Assembly: GCF_036227485.1 (NCBI RefSeq) | Contig: NZ_CP109479.1 | Location: forward strand, 3,596,001 to 3,660,000 | Reading direction: 5' to 3' | Source of the DNA: Streptomyces sp. NBC_01451 | GTDB taxonomy: Bacteria > Actinomycetota > Actinomycetes > Streptomycetales > Streptomycetaceae | DNA: 64,000 nucleotides | Part shown: positions 34,685 through 43,884 of the stretch, one piece after another | Layout: each line of letters begins with the position of its first letter | Numbering within the stretch: position 1 is the stretch's first letter | Position numbers and translations under genes: made by a program | Notes under the pieces: model-generated | The model's database searches: none | The model's input: the letters and a program-made list of their open reading frames with translations, nothing else | Told to the model about the DNA's origin: nothing

Positions 34685-35791
34685 CTACTTCTCCTGCTGC
34701 TTGCGCCAGCGAATTCCGGCTTCGAGGAATCCGTCGATCTCACCGTTGAACACGGCCTCGGGGTTGCCGACTTCGAACTCCGTACGCAGATCCTTGACCA
34801 TCTGGTAGGGGTGCAGGACGTACGAACGCATCTGGTTTCCCCAGGAGTTGCCGCCGTCGCCCTTGAGGGCGTTCATCTTGGCCTGCTCCTCCTGACGGCG
34901 CCGGTCGAGCAGCTTGGCCTGGAGGACGTTCATCGCGCTCGCCTTGTTCTGGATCTGCGAACGCTCGTTCTGGCAGGAGACGACGATGCCGGTGGGAAGG
35001 TGCGTCAGGCGTACCGCGGAGTCGGTGGTGTTGACGCCCTGGCCGCCGGGACCGGACGACCGGTAGACGTCCACCCGCAGTTCGGACTCGTCGATCTCGA
35101 TGTGATCGGTCGTCTCCACGACGGGCAGGATCTCCACCCCGGCGAACGAGGTCTGGCGGCGCCCCTGGTTGTCGAAGGGCGAGATGCGTACCAGGCGGTG
35201 CGTGCCCTGCTCGACGGAGAGCGTCCCGTAGGCGTACGGGACCTGGACGGCGAAGGTGGTCGACTTGATGCCGGCCTCCTCGGCGTACGACGTCTCGTAG
35301 ACCTCGGTCTTGTAGCCCTTCTGCTCGGCCCACCGCAGGTACATGCGCTGCAGCTTCTCGGCGAAGTCGGCGGCGTCCACGCCACCGGCCTCCGCGCGGA
35401 TGTTGACGAGGGCCTCACGGGCGTCGTACTCGCCGGAGAGGAGGGTACGGACCTCCATCTCGTCGAGGGCCTTCCTGACGGAGGTCAGCTCCGTCTCGGC
35501 CTCGGCGCGGGTGTCCGGGTCGTCCTCCTCCTCGGCCATCTCGAAGAGCACGCTCAGATCGTCGATCCGGCCGCGCAGCGCCTCGGCCTTCCTCACCTCC
35601 GCCTGGAGGTGGGAGAGCTTGCTGGTGATCTTCTGCGCTTCCTCCGGGTCGTCCCACAGGGACGGCGCTGCCGCCTGCTCCTCGAGCACGGCGACATCTG
35701 CCCTCAGCTTGTCGAGGTCCAGGACGGCCTCGATCGACTCCATGGTCGAGGAGAGGGACTTGAGCTCTTCGGATACATCGACGACTGCCAC
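34685..35791 (-). CDS. prfB: Peptide chain release factor 2
   Basis: RF2 of 368 residues terminates translation at UGA and UAA. The stop-codon recognition tripeptide SPF is present (RISPFDNQG), and the peptidyl-transfer motif GGQ lies in [17 protein letters not shown]. The start is GTG 35791. The gene is one continuous frame, so it lacks the programmed +1 frameshift seen in E. coli prfB, as expected for Streptomyces. It is upstream of the LAETG gene and divergent from nothing: the region before it carries the repeat copy A. Confidence 0.96.
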   Translation of the reverse strand: MAVVDVSEELKSLSSTMESIEAVLDLDKLRADVAVLEEQAAAPSLWDDPEEAQKITSKLSHLQAEVRKAEALRGRIDDLSVLFEMAEEEDDPDTRAEAETELTSVRKALDEMEVRTLLSGEYDAREALVNIRAEAGGVDAADFAEKLQRMYLRWAEQKGYKTEVYETSYAEEAGIKSTTFAVQVPYAYGTLSVEQGTHRLVRISPFDNQGRRQTSFAGVEILPVVETTDHIEIDESELRVDVYRSSGPGGQGVNTTDSAVRLTHLPTGIVVSCQNERSQIQNKASAMNVLQAKLLDRRRQEEQAKMNALKGDGGNSWGNQMRSYVLHPYQMVKDLRTEFEVGNPEAVFNGEIDGFLEAGIRWRKQQEK

Positions 35792-35884
35792 GACACCAGC
35801 GTAACGGCTCCGCCGAGCGGCGGGATTTCGGTCTCGCCCGGAGCGAAACGGGCGAGGCCGGTGCAGCCCGGGCCCTCACGACCC

Positions 35885-36015
35885 GGCCCGTCCGGCAGCA
35901 CTCAGCCCGTCCGGCGCTCGAGGACGAGGCCCGTTCAGGGCCGACAGCGGGGGTCTGGGGGCGCAGCCCCCAGGAACAGGACGGGACGGGTAGGGGCGGC
36001 GGGGGCGAAACCCCC
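35885..36015 (-). repeat. Dispersed intergenic element, copy A
   Basis: Read on the minus strand, this roughly 130-bp segment begins GGGGGTTTCGCCCCC three bases after the kinase stop codon. It then has CCGTCC...GTTCCTGGGGG, the hairpin CTGGGGGCTGCGCCCCCAG, and ends in a GTCCTCGAGCGCCGGACGGG segment. It aligns along its length with copy B (43563-43692). It can fold into several hairpins and may act as a terminator of the kinase transcript. Confidence 0.75.
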
Positions 36016-36017
36016 AC

Positions 36018-37301
36018 TCACGGTGACGCCGGTGACGAGGTACTCGTCTCCTGGGGTGTCGCCCCCGCGTCGTCGCCCGACATGGCCACCCACGTGCCGA
36101 CCCCCACCGCCGCCACCAGCGCCACCGCCGCCGCCCCCAACGTGGCCCTGCGCCGCCGCGCCGAGGCCCGGTGCCGGGCGGAGCCGGGTCGCGGGGCACC
36201 CACGGGACGCGGCACGCGGGCCGTGCCCAGCGCCCCGCCCGCCAGCTCGTCCGGCCCGGGTACCCGCATCGACGTGTGCGTGTCCCGGTTGGAGTCCGGC
36301 TTCGCGCCCCGCACGAGGGGCACGGCGCCCCGCCGTACCCGTTCCCCGGCGGGCACGCCCACCTCGTCGTACGCCTCGTCCCGCGAGCCCTGCCCCGGGA
36401 CCTGGCCATGGCCGTGGTCCTGCCCGGACTGCGCCTCGTCCTCCGCATCCGGCTCGTCGACGTCCAGCGGCGGCATCCCCACCAGCAGGGGCAGCTGCTC
36501 CCGCAGCCGCGCCCCCAGCTCCGACGCCCGCAGCCGCGACGCCGGCGCCTTCGCCAGGCACTGCACGAGCAGCTGCCACAGTTCCTCGGGGATACCGGGG
36601 AGAGGGACCACCGTCTCCGTCACGTGCCGGCGCAGCACCGCGCCCGGGTGGCCGCCACCGAAGGGCGTGAAGCCCGCCAGCAGCTCGTAGAGGACCGTCG
36701 CCAGCGCGTAGATGTCGACCGCCGCGCGCGGGGGCAGGCCCTCGACGATCTCCGGCGCCAGATAGTCGGGCGTGCCGATTATCTTCGTGGCCCGGGTCCG
36801 CCGCGGTGAGTCGATGAGTTTCGCGACACCGAAGTCGGTCAGCAGGGCGGGGTGCGCACCGCCGGGGCCCAGGGGGCCCTGCATGTCCAGCAGGACGTTC
36901 TCCGGCTTCACGTCGCGGTGCACCACCCCGGCGGCGTGCGCGGCGGCCAGGCCGTCCGCGATGTCGGCGACTATCGCGACCGCGGCCTCGGGTGCGAGCC
37001 GGCGCTCGCGGTCGAGCCGGGTGCGCAGGTCCGTACCCCGCACCAGGTCCATGACGAGCGCGAGGTCGTTCCCGTCGACCACCAGGTCCCGTACGGACAC
37101 GATGTTCGGATGTTCGAGCCCGAGCAGGGCGGTCCGCTCCTGCACGAAGCGTCCGACGAGCTCCTGGTCCGACGCCAGGTCCTCGCGCAACAGCTTGACG
37201 GCGACGGGACCCTCGGGTCCCTCGCCCAGCCACACCGTGCCGGCGCTGCCCCGCCCCAGGATCTGGTTGGCGGTGTACCGGCTGCCGATCTTCCGTGCCA
37301 A
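36018..37301 (-). CDS. pkaB: Membrane Ser/Thr protein kinase, PkaB-like
   Basis: This 427-residue Hanks-type kinase has a domain at about residues 5-265. The Gly-loop is GRGSAGTVW, the ATP-binding Lys lies in VAVKLL, the catalytic loop is HRDVKPENVLL and the DFG motif is TDFGVAKL. A Glu/Asp-rich juxtamembrane part follows, then one transmembrane helix (about 384-405) and a very short outside tail. TTG 37301 is chosen because GGAG lies 5 nt upstream and no nearer in-frame start fits. Size and position beside a second kinase and prfB resemble S. coelicolor pkaB; the symbol rests on that recollection. Confidence 0.88.
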   Translation of the reverse strand: MARKIGSRYTANQILGRGSAGTVWLGEGPEGPVAVKLLREDLASDQELVGRFVQERTALLGLEHPNIVSVRDLVVDGNDLALVMDLVRGTDLRTRLDRERRLAPEAAVAIVADIADGLAAAHAAGVVHRDVKPENVLLDMQGPLGPGGAHPALLTDFGVAKLIDSPRRTRATKIIGTPDYLAPEIVEGLPPRAAVDIYALATVLYELLAGFTPFGGGHPGAVLRRHVTETVVPLPGIPEELWQLLVQCLAKAPASRLRASELGARLREQLPLLVGMPPLDVDEPDAEDEAQSGQDHGHGQVPGQGSRDEAYDEVGVPAGERVRRGAVPLVRGAKPDSNRDTHTSMRVPGPDELAGGALGTARVPRPVGAPRPGSARHRASARRRRATLGAAAVALVAAVGVGTWVAMSGDDAGATPQETSTSSPASP

Positions 37302-37581
37302 GACTGCTCCTACAGACGCGTGTTGCCGACGCTGCGCCGATCCGGGGGGCTCCCTCGGGACCCTCACCCGACAAGACCTCGACCTCAGCCGACAAAGCTA
37401 CGCGTCCGGAGGCGCAACCTTCACCGCCGGGACGGAAATCACCCGCCAGGTGTCGACAAATCCCCAGAGTCGCACCGGAATCACGACCGGAGCAGTGCCC
37501 GGAAGATCCATAAATGCCCCGGCTGCGACCTGATTGTGCGGACGGTCCCCCCGCAACCGGGGAACTGTCGATCCACCGGCC

Positions 37582-39351
37582 CTACGGCTTTCCGGAACCC
37601 CCGGAACCTCCGCCCAGACCCTCCACCCACCCGCTGACGGTGTCGATCCAGTCGCCGATCTGCTCGAAGAACCCCTTCGTCGACCCGATCCACTCCTGCA
37701 ACGGGCTCAGTTCCCAGATGAGCCACGCGGCGACGAACAGGATGATGACCGTGAAGAGGCACCCCTTGAGGCAGCCGAGCCCCGGGATCTTCATCGGGTT
37801 GGCGCTGCGCTGCCGGGGTTCCCTCGGCTCACGCGGCGGCCGGCTCTCGGGCTGCTGAGGGCGCTGCGGCGCGGGAGCGGGCGGCGCGTACCGCTGAGGC
37901 TGCTGTTGATGCTGGGGCTGTTGCTGCGGCGGCGCGTACTGCTGGTGCTGGGGCTGCCTGCCCTGCCCCGGACCCTGACCCGGTCCCTGCGGATAGCCGT
38001 AACCGGGCTGGGGCTGCTGACCGCGCTGCTGCTGACGCGAGGGCGGGGGCTGCTGCTGGTACGGCTGCTGCTGGGGCTGTTGCTGCGGTGGCCGGCCCGG
38101 CTGCCGCTGGGGCCGGCGGCGCAGGGGGTCCTCGCCGGGGTCGAGGTACTGGACCTGCGTCTGCTCGTTGCGGTCCCGGGCGGCGCGCAGCTGGTTCTGC
38201 CAGGGGTGCGGCTCCTCGGGCCCTCCGGAGCCGCCGGGGCCGCCGGGCTGGTTCTGCGGCATGGACGGCAGGACGGCCGTGGGGTCCGCGGCACCCACGG
38301 CGCCCATCGCACCCACGGAACCGGGCCCCCCGGTGTGCGGCAGCACGCTGGTGGCGCCGTTCGGGTCGTACGCTCCCGCGGCGCCCGCACCGTACGGCAG
38401 CACCTGCGTCGGGTCGCCCGAACCGGGCACCGCGGTCGGCGCCGGATCAGGTGCGAGCAGGTGGACGACCCCTTCGGCCGCCGCGATCTGCATCGAGTTG
38501 GCGTGGACGCCGATGCCCTCGGCGACGACACGCAGCCCGCGCGCGAGGTTCTCGGCGCTGGGCCGTTCGTCCGGGTTCTTGCGCAGGCAGCGCTCGATGA
38601 CCGTCCACAGCGGTTCGGGCACGGTCGAGGGGCGGCGCGGCTCGGCGGTGAGGTGCTGGTGCAGCACTTCGAGGGCGGACCCGCCGCCGAACGGCGGACG
38701 GCCGGTGACCAGCTCGTACATCAGGATGCCGGCGCCGTAGATGTCGACGGCGGAGGTCTGCGGACGGCCTTCGGCGGACTCCGGGGCGACGTACGCGGGC
38801 GTGCCGACGAACTCGTGGGTGCGGGTGAGGCCCGGGGAGTCGGCGAGGCGGGCGATGCCGAAGTCGGTGAGCATCGGGTGCATCCGCCCGTTGTCCTGCA
38901 TGAGCAGGACGTTGGCCGGCTTCAGGTCCCGGTGCACGACACCGTCGGCGTGGCTGACGGCCAGCGCGTCGGCGATCTGGGCGGTGAGAAGGGCGGCGGC
39001 GACCGGTGTGAACGGGCCGTTCTCCCGGAGGTAGCGGTGCAGGTCGGGCCCGTCGATGAGGTCCATGACCAGCGCCAGCAGATCGCCCTCGACGACCAGG
39101 TCCCGTACCCGGACGATGTTCGGGTGGGTCAGCCGCAGCAGTACGGACCGCTCGCGCAGGAAGCGCATCACGATGTCCGCGTCGTTGGCGAGTTCCTCCT
39201 TGAGGACCTTGATCGCCACGGTCTCGCCGGGCTGGCCGGGCACGGCCGCCTCGGCCCCCGCGGTCTCCCGCTGGCGGGCGCGCCAGACGGTGCCTGTGGC
39301 GCCGCGTCCCAGCGGCTCCTCAAGGAGGTACTTGCTCCCTACCGGCCGCAC
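37582..39351 (-). CDS. pkaA: Membrane Ser/Thr protein kinase with Gln/Pro-rich linker, PkaA-like
   Basis: This 589-residue kinase has a complete catalytic domain (about 5-270; GRGATGTVW, VAIKVLKEE, HRDLKPANVLL, TDFGIARL). A long linker rich in Gln, Pro, Gly and Tyr (about 390-520) follows, then one transmembrane helix (about 527-547) and an outside tail rich in Trp and Gly. The linker may be a phospho-acceptor or interaction region. It lies upstream of the pkaB-like gene and divergent from the FHA ATPase. The pair matches pkaA/pkaB as I recall them. Confidence 0.88.
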   Translation of the reverse strand: MRPVGSKYLLEEPLGRGATGTVWRARQRETAGAEAAVPGQPGETVAIKVLKEELANDADIVMRFLRERSVLLRLTHPNIVRVRDLVVEGDLLALVMDLIDGPDLHRYLRENGPFTPVAAALLTAQIADALAVSHADGVVHRDLKPANVLLMQDNGRMHPMLTDFGIARLADSPGLTRTHEFVGTPAYVAPESAEGRPQTSAVDIYGAGILMYELVTGRPPFGGGSALEVLHQHLTAEPRRPSTVPEPLWTVIERCLRKNPDERPSAENLARGLRVVAEGIGVHANSMQIAAAEGVVHLLAPDPAPTAVPGSGDPTQVLPYGAGAAGAYDPNGATSVLPHTGGPGSVGAMGAVGAADPTAVLPSMPQNQPGGPGGSGGPEEPHPWQNQLRAARDRNEQTQVQYLDPGEDPLRRRPQRQPGRPPQQQPQQQPYQQQPPPSRQQQRGQQPQPGYGYPQGPGQGPGQGRQPQHQQYAPPQQQPQHQQQPQRYAPPAPAPQRPQQPESRPPREPREPRQRSANPMKIPGLGCLKGCLFTVIILFVAAWLIWELSPLQEWIGSTKGFFEQIGDWIDTVSGWVEGLGGGSGGSGKP

Positions 39352-39851
39352 GTCATGGCTCCCTTACGTACGTACATCCCGTACACGGTGTTTCCGACCC
39401 ACTGTAGTGCCGCGCCCCCAGGACACCCCGGGCGACGACCGCCGTCCACAGACGGCTACGTACGGCCTCCTTCGCGCGTTCGACGAAAGGCGTCGAAAAA
39501 GTCGACGGAAAGTCGTCGGAGAGTCTTCGGAAATCGGAAAGTCGACGGGAAGACGTCTCGATCGGTGCCTTCGGTTGCCGAATCCCGAACGTGACCGATC
39601 TCAAATCGGTTACCAAATCGATCTCAAACGGACAGTCGCCAGTCACTGGTCAGGCACTTTTGCGGGCAGAGGCGACCATTCAAGATCACTTATGGGTGGG
39701 GGGCGGGCGCGTTGTCAGTGGCAGGTGCGAGGATGCCTCCAGTACTGGCCTACGTGCTCGTGTGCGGTGGGAGAAGTCCGCGGTGGTGGGACCCGTGGCG
39801 TGGCTTCGTCCTCCTTTCCGGGTGTCCGTGCAGAAGGGACCGCTGACGGCG
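39352..39851. promoter_or_regulatory. Divergent regulatory region with 11-bp phased repeats
   Basis: About 500 bp separate the divergent kinase and FHA ATPase genes and should hold both promoters. GTCGACGGAAA (39501-39511), GTCGTCGGAGA (39512-39522) and GTCTTCGGAAA (39523-39533) follow one another at an exact 11-bp step. After 7 nt a fourth copy, GTCGACGGGAA, begins at 39541. GATCTCAAA occurs twice near 39597-39632. No gene was recognised here; the frame running into the ATPase gene from 39591 looks non-coding. Confidence 0.55.
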
Positions 39852-42800
39852 ATGCAGATCCGGCTGACCGTCGTAGACCCGCTGGGGCCGCCCTCGGAGC
39901 CGTGGGCGCGCGCCGCGAGCTGCGACGTACTGGTCACCGCTCCCGCCGGCACGGCGCTCGCCGCGGTCGCCTCGGCCCTGGCGTCGGCGGTCGCGGGTGA
40001 CGGGGGTTCGTCACTGCCCGAGCGCGGCCGGGAGCGCGAGAGCGGCGGCCCGGTGGTGCTGTACGCGGGCGACCAGCGCCTCGACACCCAGCGCTGCACG
40101 CTCGGCGAGCCTCCGTTGGTGGACGGCGCGGTGCTCGCCCTCGGCACCCCCGCCGATCCCGAGCCGCACCCCGAGGCGGACGAGGTGGCCGCCCAGCTGC
40201 ACGTGGTCGCGGGCCCGGACGCGGGCGGGGTCCATCTCCTGCACGGCGGCCAGATCACCATCGGCCGCTCCGCCGACGCCGACGTCCCGCTGGACGACCC
40301 GGACGTCTCCCGGCTGCACTGCGCGGTCACGGTCTCGGAGGACGGCCGCATAGCGGTAGCCGACCTCGGCTCCACGAACGGCACGACGCTGTCCGGCACC
40401 CGCCTCGACACCCGCCCGGTCCGCCTCGCACCGGGCGCGCTGCTGCGCATCGGCGAGTCGGCCCTGCGGCTGACGCCCCCCGGGGACGCGGGCGCACGCG
40501 TGGGCACGACCCCGGACGGCGAGGGGCACGTGCGCGTGAGCGTCGACGAGGGGCACCCGAAGGCCTCGGGGCGCTCGGCGGACGAGTCGCACAGGAACGA
40601 GAACAGGACCGGGAACAGGGACGAGGACACCCGGAACACCGGGAGCACCGAAAGCGCCGCGAGCGCTCACAGTCGGCGTCCCTCCCCCGCGTCCGGTCCG
40701 TCCCGGGTGCCTTCCGCGCGCGTGCAGCCCGGCGGCATGGCGAAACCGCCCTCCGGGGAGACCCATCACGCCTACGGTTCGGCGAGCTGGGGGGCGGCAG
40801 GAGGCGCACCCGGATCACGGGGCGCGCGGAGTTCGGCCGGGGCGGAGGCGGAGACGGCGCAGCCGCTCGTCCCGGGGCAGGGCCGGGCACCACGGATCGA
40901 GAGCCGGGGAACCACGGGCCCGGCGGGGACGGGCCGGGCATCGGGCGGCGGCGGGGACACCCACGGTGCCGGGATCTCCGTCGCCGGACGGGTGTCCGGG
41001 GGTGCCGCGGTACCCCCGGCACGCGCTCACGACGAGGCGGACCCGGAGGCCTCCGCGGGCGGCGGACGCAAGGGGACACCCCTCCGGGGGACGGACGTCC
41101 CGCAGGGCGTGCGCAGGCGCGGCGGGCTCTCCAAGTGGGCGCGCCGGCTGACCGGCGGGCGCTCGGAGGACGAGACAGCCGACGGCGAGGCGTACGACGA
41201 GGGCCCGGTGTCCGACCCGGCGGCCCCGGAGTTCGCGGACGCCCCGCCGCAGGCACCGGAGAGCTGGCCCGACCCGGCGACGCTGCTGCTCACGGCCCTG
41301 GGCCCCGGCCCCCGGCTCTGGGAGCGCGGCCCCGGACACCCGGAGGCGCTCACGGTCCGGCTCGGCACGGCCGACCGCGCGGCCCCCGACGGCTCGGGGC
41401 TGCTGCCCGCCGTACCGGTGACCGCCGGGCTGCGCGAGGTCGGGGCACTGGGGCTGGCGGGGCCCCGCGCGCGGCTCGCGGGTCTGGCCCGCGCGGTGGT
41501 GGCCCAGCTGACGGCGCTGCACTCCCCCGAGGTCCTGGAAATCGTCCTGATCAGCACGGACCGCTCGCGTACCTCCGAGGAGCGCGCCGCCGAGTGGTCC
41601 TGGCTCGGCTGGCTCCCGCATCTGCGCCCCGGGCACGGCCAGGACTGCCGCCTCCTCCTCGCCTACGACCGTGAACAGGCCACGGCCCGCGCCGACGAAC
41701 TCCTGCGGCGCCTGGAGGACCACGACACGGAGGTGGCGGCGAAAGGCCCCGCCGCCGGTGGCGGAGAACCGGCCCGGAGTGCCCAGGGCGACCGTGGAGC
41801 GGACCGGCGGCCCTCCTGGGCCCGGGACGACGACGCCGACGGGCCGGCGGACGGTTTCGCGGGGCCGTACACCGTGCTCGTCGTGGACGGCGACCCGGGC
41901 GGTGCCGCCGTCCGGGAGGCCGTCGCGCGGCTGGCACAGGAAGGACCGCGGGCCGGGATCCACGTCGTGTGCCTCGCGGAGACGGAGGCGGCGTCGCCCG
42001 CGTCACCGGTGACGGAGACGTACGAGGCGGCGTGCGCGGCCTCGCCGCCGTTCCGTGAGTGCGGGGCGGTGGCGCTGCTCGGCGGTGACGTGGCCACGGC
42101 TCTGCATGTGATGCGGGTGGCGCGGGCGGGGGCGACCGCGCCTGGGCGCACCGGCTCCCCCGACAGCGGCACCGGCACCGGCACCGACGACACGGCGGGC
42201 CGGACGGCCGCCGGGAGCGCCGGGCCGGTCGGGCAGGGCTCCGTCGCCGCCGTGGACGCCGTGTCCCTGGCCTGGGCCGAGCGGTTCGCGCGGGCGCTGG
42301 CTCCGCTGCGCACCGACGGTGCGGCCGGTGGACGCCAGCAGCGCGTCTCCGCACCCTTGCCCCAAGCGGCGCGGCTGCTCGACGAGTTGGGGCTCGCCCG
42401 GGCCACCCCGGCGTCCCTGATGGCCCGTTGGGCGGACGCCGCCGACGACAAGGACACGCTCGGCGGCCGGGCCTGGGCCGTCCTCGGCGCCGGTCCGCGC
42501 GGGCCCGTCGGCGTGGACCTCGCGGCCGAGGGTCCGCACCTGCTGATCGAGGGGCCGCCCGGCAGCGGTCGTACGGAGTTGCTGCGGGCGGTCGTCGCGT
42601 CGCTGGCCGCCGCCGAGCGGCCCGACCGGCTGGGCATCGTGCTGATGGACGGCAGGGACGGCACCGGCGGGAGCGGTGGCGGTGGTGGCGGGACGCCGCA
42701 CGGGGAAGGGCTTCGGGTGTGCACCGACCTTCCGCATGTCACCACTCACCTCACGGCCAACGACCCGGTCCGGATGCGGGAGTTCGCCCAGTCGCTGAGC

Positions 42801-43559
42801 GCCGAGCTGAAGCGGCGGTCCGAGTTGCTCGGGCGGGTCGGGTTCGCCGAGTGGCACAGCGGGCGCGAACTGTCCGCCCGGATCGGTCCGCAGCGGTCGG
42901 GATCAGGGTCCGGGGCAGGGTCCAAGTCGGCCATTCACGGTTCGGTGGGCGCGGGGGCAGGAGAGGGCGCCGGGGATCTCGATTCGCCGCCCAGTTCGAC
43001 GATGCGGTTGCGACCGGCGGCGAGCCGTCAGCGTACGGAGACACCGCCCCTGGCCCGTCTCGTGGTGGTCGTGGACGATCTGGACGCGCTGGTGTCACCG
43101 GCGCTGGGATCACCGGGGCGGCCGTCGGCGGGGTCCGTGGTGCGGGCGTTGGAGGCGGTGGCCCGGGAGGGCGAGCGGCTCGGAGTGCATCTGGTGGCCG
43201 CGGCGGGCGTGGGCGGGCGTACGGCGGAGACGGAGCTGGCCCGGGGGGCCGCGCTGCGGGTCGTGCTGGACGCGCCGGCGCCGGGGCCGGACGAACCCGC
43301 GGCCGGGCGGGGGCGGTTGAGCGGGGCTGACGGGAGGGGGATCCCGTTCCAGGGCGGGCGGGTGACGGGGCGCATCCCTCGTACGGCGACGCTGCGGCCG
43401 ACTGTCGCCGCGCTGGACTGGCAGCGGATGGGGGATCCGCCGACGCGGCGGCCGGTGCGTGAACTGGGCAATGGGCCGACGGACTTGGCGCTGCTGGCGA
43501 GTGCGTTGGAGCGGGCGGCGCGGTCGGTGTCGGCTACAGAGGTGCCGTCGCTGCTGTGA
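39852..43559 (+). CDS. FHA-domain FtsK/SpoIIIE-type ATPase
   Basis: This protein of about 1235 residues combines a phosphothreonine-binding FHA domain (about 135-180; ITIGRSADADVPL, SRLHCAV, DLGSTNGTTL) with a long low-complexity linker. The linker carries numerous Gly/Ser/Arg/Glu residues. One FtsK/SpoIIIE-like ATPase domain follows, with Walker A GPPGSGRT near residue 900 and Walker B VVVVDDLDAL near 1071. Related FHA-FtsK proteins occur in actinomycetes next to Ser/Thr kinases; the FHA domain likely docks on kinase substrates. It could be a membrane-associated secretion or DNA-handling ATPase; no transmembrane helix is evident. ATG 39852 is preferred because the upstream frame lacks family character. 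Confidence 0.85.
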   Translation: MQIRLTVVDPLGPPSEPWARAASCDVLVTAPAGTALAAVASALASAVAGDGGSSLPERGRERESGGPVVLYAGDQRLDTQRCTLGEPPLVDGAVLALGTPADPEPHPEADEVAAQLHVVAGPDAGGVHLLHGGQITIGRSADADVPLDDPDVSRLHCAVTVSEDGRIAVADLGSTNGTTLSGTRLDTRPVRLAPGALLRIGESALRLTPPGDAGARVGTTPDGEGHVRVSVDEGHPKASGRSADESHRNENRTGNRDEDTRNTGSTESAASAHSRRPSPASGPSRVPSARVQPGGMAKPPSGETHHAYGSASWGAAGGAPGSRGARSSAGAEAETAQPLVPGQGRAPRIESRGTTGPAGTGRASGGGGDTHGAGISVAGRVSGGAAVPPARAHDEADPEASAGGGRKGTPLRGTDVPQGVRRRGGLSKWARRLTGGRSEDETADGEAYDEGPVSDPAAPEFADAPPQAPESWPDPATLLLTALGPGPRLWERGPGHPEALTVRLGTADRAAPDGSGLLPAVPVTAGLREVGALGLAGPRARLAGLARAVVAQLTALHSPEVLEIVLISTDRSRTSEERAAEWSWLGWLPHLRPGHGQDCRLLLAYDREQATARADELLRRLEDHDTEVAAKGPAAGGGEPARSAQGDRGADRRPSWARDDDADGPADGFAGPYTVLVVDGDPGGAAVREAVARLAQEGPRAGIHVVCLAETEAASPASPVTETYEAACAASPPFRECGAVALLGGDVATALHVMRVARAGATAPGRTGSPDSGTGTGTDDTAGRTAAGSAGPVGQGSVAAVDAVSLAWAERFARALAPLRTDGAAGGRQQRVSAPLPQAARLLDELGLARATPASLMARWADAADDKDTLGGRAWAVLGAGPRGPVGVDLAAEGPHLLIEGPPGSGRTELLRAVVASLAAAERPDRLGIVLMDGRDGTGGSGGGGGGTPHGEGLRVCTDLPHVTTHLTANDPVRMREFAQSLSAELKRRSELLGRVGFAEWHSGRELSARIGPQRSGSGSGAGSKSAIHGSVGAGAGEGAGDLDSPPSSTMRLRPAASRQRTETPPLARLVVVVDDLDALVSPALGSPGRPSAGSVVRALEAVAREGERLGVHLVAAAGVGGRTAETELARGAALRVVLDAPAPGPDEPAAGRGRLSGADGRGIPFQGGRVTGRIPRTATLRPTVAALDWQRMGDPPTRRPVRELGNGPTDLALLASALERAARSVSATEVPSLL

Positions 43560-43562
43560 CCC

Positions 43563-43692
43563 GGGGGCGTTTCTCGCCCCCGCCGCCCTTACCCGTCCCA
43601 TCCCGTTTCTGGGGGCTGTGCCCCCAGACCCCCGTTCGCGCTGAACGCGCTCGTCCTCAAACGCCGGACGGGCTGGATGGTGCCGGGCGGGT
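43563..43692 (+). repeat. Dispersed intergenic element, copy B
   Basis: This element starts four bases after the ATPase stop codon with GGGGGCG. It contains TTACCCGTCCCATCCCG, the hairpin CTGGGGGCTGTGCCCCCAG and ends CGTCCTCAAACGCCGGACG. It matches copy A (minus strand, 35885-36015) almost along its full length with scattered mismatches. The remaining 190 bp up to the next gene hold only a plausible -35 (TTGACA, 43782-43787) of the importer promoter. Confidence 0.75.
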
Positions 43693-43884
43693 AGGAGAGC
43701 GTTTCGGGGGCACCCGGTGAACAGACCGAGACGGGTGGGCTGGTGGGAAGCGAAGGACACGACGCGGTCACGATCAGTCGCTTGACACCGCAGGCGTACT
43801 TGCCGACCCCCACGACCGGGCGTAGACCGGAGCCCACGGGACAGCGCCGAGCACGTTCAACGCCGAACGACGAACGGGGCACAC

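Noticed and set aside
34685..35791. Programmed frameshift in prfB
   Set aside because: The gene is one continuous frame with no internal UGA; no frameshift is needed.
39591..39851. Upstream extension of the FHA ATPase frame
   Set aside because: Overlaps the phased-repeat region, lacks family similarity, and the conserved start MQIRLTVVDP begins at 39852.
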